A stretch of DNA of 25,224 bases from Fimenecus sp045631075. GTDB taxonomy: Bacteria; Bacillota; Clostridia; Oscillospirales; Acutalibacteraceae. The stretch is from positions 1 to 25,224 of the forward strand of contig JAZQUC010000168.1 in assembly GCA_045631075.1 (NCBI GenBank), given 5' to 3'. The position numbers and the translations under genes were made by a program. The notes beneath the pieces are model-generated. The model saw only the letters and a program-made list of their open reading frames with translations, was not told where the DNA came from and did no database searches. Shown here one piece after another: positions 23,493 through 25,224 of this stretch; position 1 is the stretch's first letter, and the number at the start of each line of letters is the position of its first letter.

Positions 23493-23748
23493 TAACGATT
23501 ATCAGTAATTTAACGATAGATTAGATAGATTTTCTAGGTTATCAACTAAATAAGCAATAAAAGCGTTGCACAAAGGAGTGAAGATTCCCCAAATGCAACG
23601 CTTAACTCTTTTAAATGGCTTAAATGCTATATAAAACAACGATACCACTATTGACCTGAATTGTATCAATAGTGGTATCTGATTTGACATTGATTACGCT
23701 AGTTTGATACAATTCGTCGTTTTTCAAGTAGCGTTGCACTTGTTAAAT
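23493..23748. repeat. ~256-bp structured intergenic repeat, copy B
   Basis: Direct copy of 5534-5790. Stem 2 is unchanged, GATACCACTAT (23641-23651) with ATAGTGGTATC (23669-23679), although five of the 17 loop bases differ from copy A. Stem 3 is ACGCTA (23696-23701) with TAGCGT (23729-23734), kept although both sides differ from copy A. The loop-loop match AATTGTATCAA (23659-23669) to TTGATACAATT (23704-23714) is also kept. It lies between the convergent ends of the WYL and LRR genes, whereas copy A lies between divergent starts, so it is not simply a terminator or a promoter part. Confidence 0.9.
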
Positions 23749-23758
23749 AAACTTATAG

Positions 23759-24757
23759 TTAACTTTCTTTAAATGGAATACCATTTTTTTTGGCATACTT
23801 GATAGCATAGGAGTCTGCAGGAGCATGGATAGTTGTGTTGATTTTTATAGAATTAAAGATATTTTCATCAATCAAAATGAGTGTCTGCGGAAGTACAACC
23901 TTTTGCAAATTGTGGCACATGCCAAAGGAATATTTTTCTAATGTTAGGGTGCCATTGGGAATCACTGCATTTATAAGGCTTTCACAACCATAGAATGCTT
24001 GGTCGCCAATATGCAAAACTCCGTTGGGAATTTCAATTTCTTTCAATTTTTCACAACACTTAAATGTTGCTCGTGAAATAGACCGCAATGAAATGGGTAA
24101 ATCAACTTTTTGCAAAGCTGTGCATCCCATAAAGGCAGTAGAACCAATACTGCAAACATCTTCTGGTATTGCCATAGCTTCTAGGTTGCAACAATCCTTA
24201 AAAGCAGCTACATTGATGATTTTTGTGTCTTTATGGATTGTACAAGTTTTAATGTCTGTATTAATTGCTTTTACGAGCAAATGGTACGGATTACTTTCGC
24301 TACCAATATAAAAAGCATTATCATACCTTGTATAAGCATTTTCAGGTAATTTATCAAAATGGCGTCCTACACCATCAATGATTAATTTAGTTTTTTCATG
24401 TATCTTGGGTGTGTTCTCAATATCAGAATATTCTTTCAAAAGTAAATAATATGGATTATCTTCATTTCCTAAATAATAGCAATTTTTATAACAATTTCCA
24501 GGAACACAACAACTGAACGAATAATCTCCACAAAAAACAATACTATTAGGCAACGACACTCTCTGTAAAGAATTGCAATTTGAAAATGAGAATTCATTAA
24601 TTTTTGTTACTCCTTCAGGAATATAAACACTTTTGATAATGTGATGATTTTTAAAGGCACTTTCAGCAATTATTTCAACTTCATTAGGAATCACAACATC
24701 TTGATTGTGTCCTTTATATTTCTTTAGAATTCTATTTTCAATAACAAAGTTTTTCAT
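23759..24757 (-). CDS. LRR_5 (BspA-type) protein with duplicated insert
   Basis: A 332-aa protein with the same lead-in (NFVIENRILKKYKGHNQDVV) and C-terminal IHAPADSYAIKYAKKN cap as the 600-aa LRR protein, and LRRs between. It lacks the helical module of the three large LRR proteins. Instead it has two similar ~45-residue segments, YYLGNEDNPYYLLLK...IHEKTKLI and FYIGSESNPYHLLVK...IHKDTKII (about residues 93-190), which look like an internal duplication. No signal peptide. AGGAG precedes the ATG. It lies outside repeat copy B, so whether it belongs to the cassette is unclear; it could be a partner or an unrelated LRR paralogue. Confidence 0.85.
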   Translation of the reverse strand: MKNFVIENRILKKYKGHNQDVVIPNEVEIIAESAFKNHHIIKSVYIPEGVTKINEFSFSNCNSLQRVSLPNSIVFCGDYSFSCCVPGNCYKNCYYLGNEDNPYYLLLKEYSDIENTPKIHEKTKLIIDGVGRHFDKLPENAYTRYDNAFYIGSESNPYHLLVKAINTDIKTCTIHKDTKIINVAAFKDCCNLEAMAIPEDVCSIGSTAFMGCTALQKVDLPISLRSISRATFKCCEKLKEIEIPNGVLHIGDQAFYGCESLINAVIPNGTLTLEKYSFGMCHNLQKVVLPQTLILIDENIFNSIKINTTIHAPADSYAIKYAKKNGIPFKES

Positions 24758-24829
24758 ATTGATATCTCCTATGTTTTATCATCATATCACAATAACATGA
24801 TTTGCTCTTGGCAAATAATATCTGACTAA

Positions 24830-24856
24830 AGTATATCACAAAGAGTCATTCTTTGT
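24830..24856 (-). promoter_or_regulatory. Extended -10 promoter with adjoining inverted repeat
   Basis: On the minus strand TGaTATACT (-10 at 24835-24830) lies upstream of the LRR gene. ACAAAGA (24838-24844) and TCTTTGT (24850-24856) form a perfect 7-bp inverted repeat in the spacer, a typical repressor site. The rest of the 308-bp gap 24758-25065 is AT-rich with no gene seen. Confidence 0.45.
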
Positions 24857-25040
24857 ATGTGAGAATTTATTAAATTAGCAAAATAGTATCATTATTACTT
24901 ATCTTTCTCAACTAAAATAACATATTCACTGTCCCATTTTACGTACATTATAAAAATGTTTTTGTGTGATAGTTATTATGCACCGAAAATGGAACAGAAT
25001 TTCAGTTAATATAATAGTATTAAAATTGGCTCTTTTATGA

Positions 25041-25046
25041 TATAAT
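25041..25046 (+). promoter_or_regulatory. Extended -10 for the last gene
   Basis: TGaTATAAT (-10 at 25041-25046) lies 19 bases before the GTG start, with GAGGTG as ribosome site between. No good -35. Confidence 0.5.
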
Positions 25047-25065
25047 CATCGAAAGAGGTGGTTTT

Positions 25066-25224
25066 GTGTCTGGAAACAAACTTAAATATGAAAATCTATC
25101 TGCTGAAATGGAACAGAAAATTCTTGATGACAGAGCAAATGGTACTTTTGAGAATTTAAGTTTCAGTGACGAAAACGCAATTCGCAGAAATGCTAATAGA
25201 GATAAATCAAGTCTTATCCGTCCT
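25066..25224 (+). CDS. dGTPase-like HD phosphohydrolase (partial, N-terminal 53 codons)
   Basis: Starts at GTG with GAGGTG seven to eight bases upstream and is cut by the window end. The visible residues (SGNKLKYENLSAEMEQKILD, then a DENAIRRN segment and RDKSSLIRP) resemble the N-terminus of clostridial deoxyguanosinetriphosphate triphosphohydrolase-like proteins, in which RPPF and the R-x-x-HS-x-x-Y-R segment come next. These enzymes hydrolyse dNTPs to nucleosides and triphosphate and affect dNTP pools and phage sensitivity. The HD residues are beyond the window, so the call is tentative. Confidence 0.55.
   Translation, partial: MSGNKLKYENLSAEMEQKILDDRANGTFENLSFSDENAIRRNANRDKSSLIRP

Noticed and set aside
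5534..23748. Composite transposon
   Set aside because: The flanking repeats carry no transposase and no integrase or recombinase gene was seen inside; only recombination between repeats remains plausible.

Overview
The window looks like a low-GC Gram-positive chromosome, most likely a gut clostridium of the Ruminococcus/Oscillospiraceae kind. Signs are the AT-rich sequence, strong AAGGAG/GGAGG ribosome sites, TTGACA/TATAAT promoters, ATGA start-stop overlaps, and several leucine-rich repeat (LRR_5/BspA-type) proteins with the N-terminal form typical of these bacteria. No rRNA, tRNA, transposase, integrase or CRISPR array was seen.

Left block (1-5.5 kb, all minus strand). A small-protein cluster (21-aa hydrophobic peptide, 103-aa tandem-repeat protein, 61-aa EF-hand/membrane protein) precedes an ADP-ribosylglycohydrolase. 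Upstream of it lie a TerY-like vWA protein, a HEPN-like protein, and a tight operon of an anchored SGNH hydrolase, a YgjP-like metallopeptidase and a macrodomain protein. Two or three of these genes point to ADP-ribose chemistry.

Central cassette (5.8-23.3 kb). A consensus promoter at 5875-5903 drives a co-directional run of eight genes: sbcD, sbcC (Mre11/Rad50-type nuclease), a 70-aa protein, a 600-aa LRR protein, a DUF2201-type vWA protein, a 220-aa unknown, a MoxR-family AAA+ ATPase and a 1067-aa LRR protein with a BRCT-like domain. A bidirectional terminator separates it from a convergent 802-aa LRR-DUF4132 (MolR-like) protein and a 290-aa unknown. A divergent WYL-domain regulator closes the cassette. 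The three large LRR proteins share helical modules as well as LRRs, which ties the two strands together. My reading is a DNA-end-processing or DNA-damage/defence system built from SbcCD, a MoxR-vWA pair, a DUF4132 protein and LRR scaffolds, probably under WYL control. No defined system with this composition is known to me; the function is inference.

Flanks. Two direct copies of a ~256-bp non-coding repeat sit just outside this cassette (5534-5790 and 23493-23748). Each can form three stem-loops, and the loops of the second and third are complementary over 10-11 bases. The stems are kept while a loop has diverged, which suggests a structured RNA or a structured mobile repeat. To the right are another LRR protein (minus strand) and the first 53 codons of a probable dGTPase-type HD phosphohydrolase, cut by the window edge.
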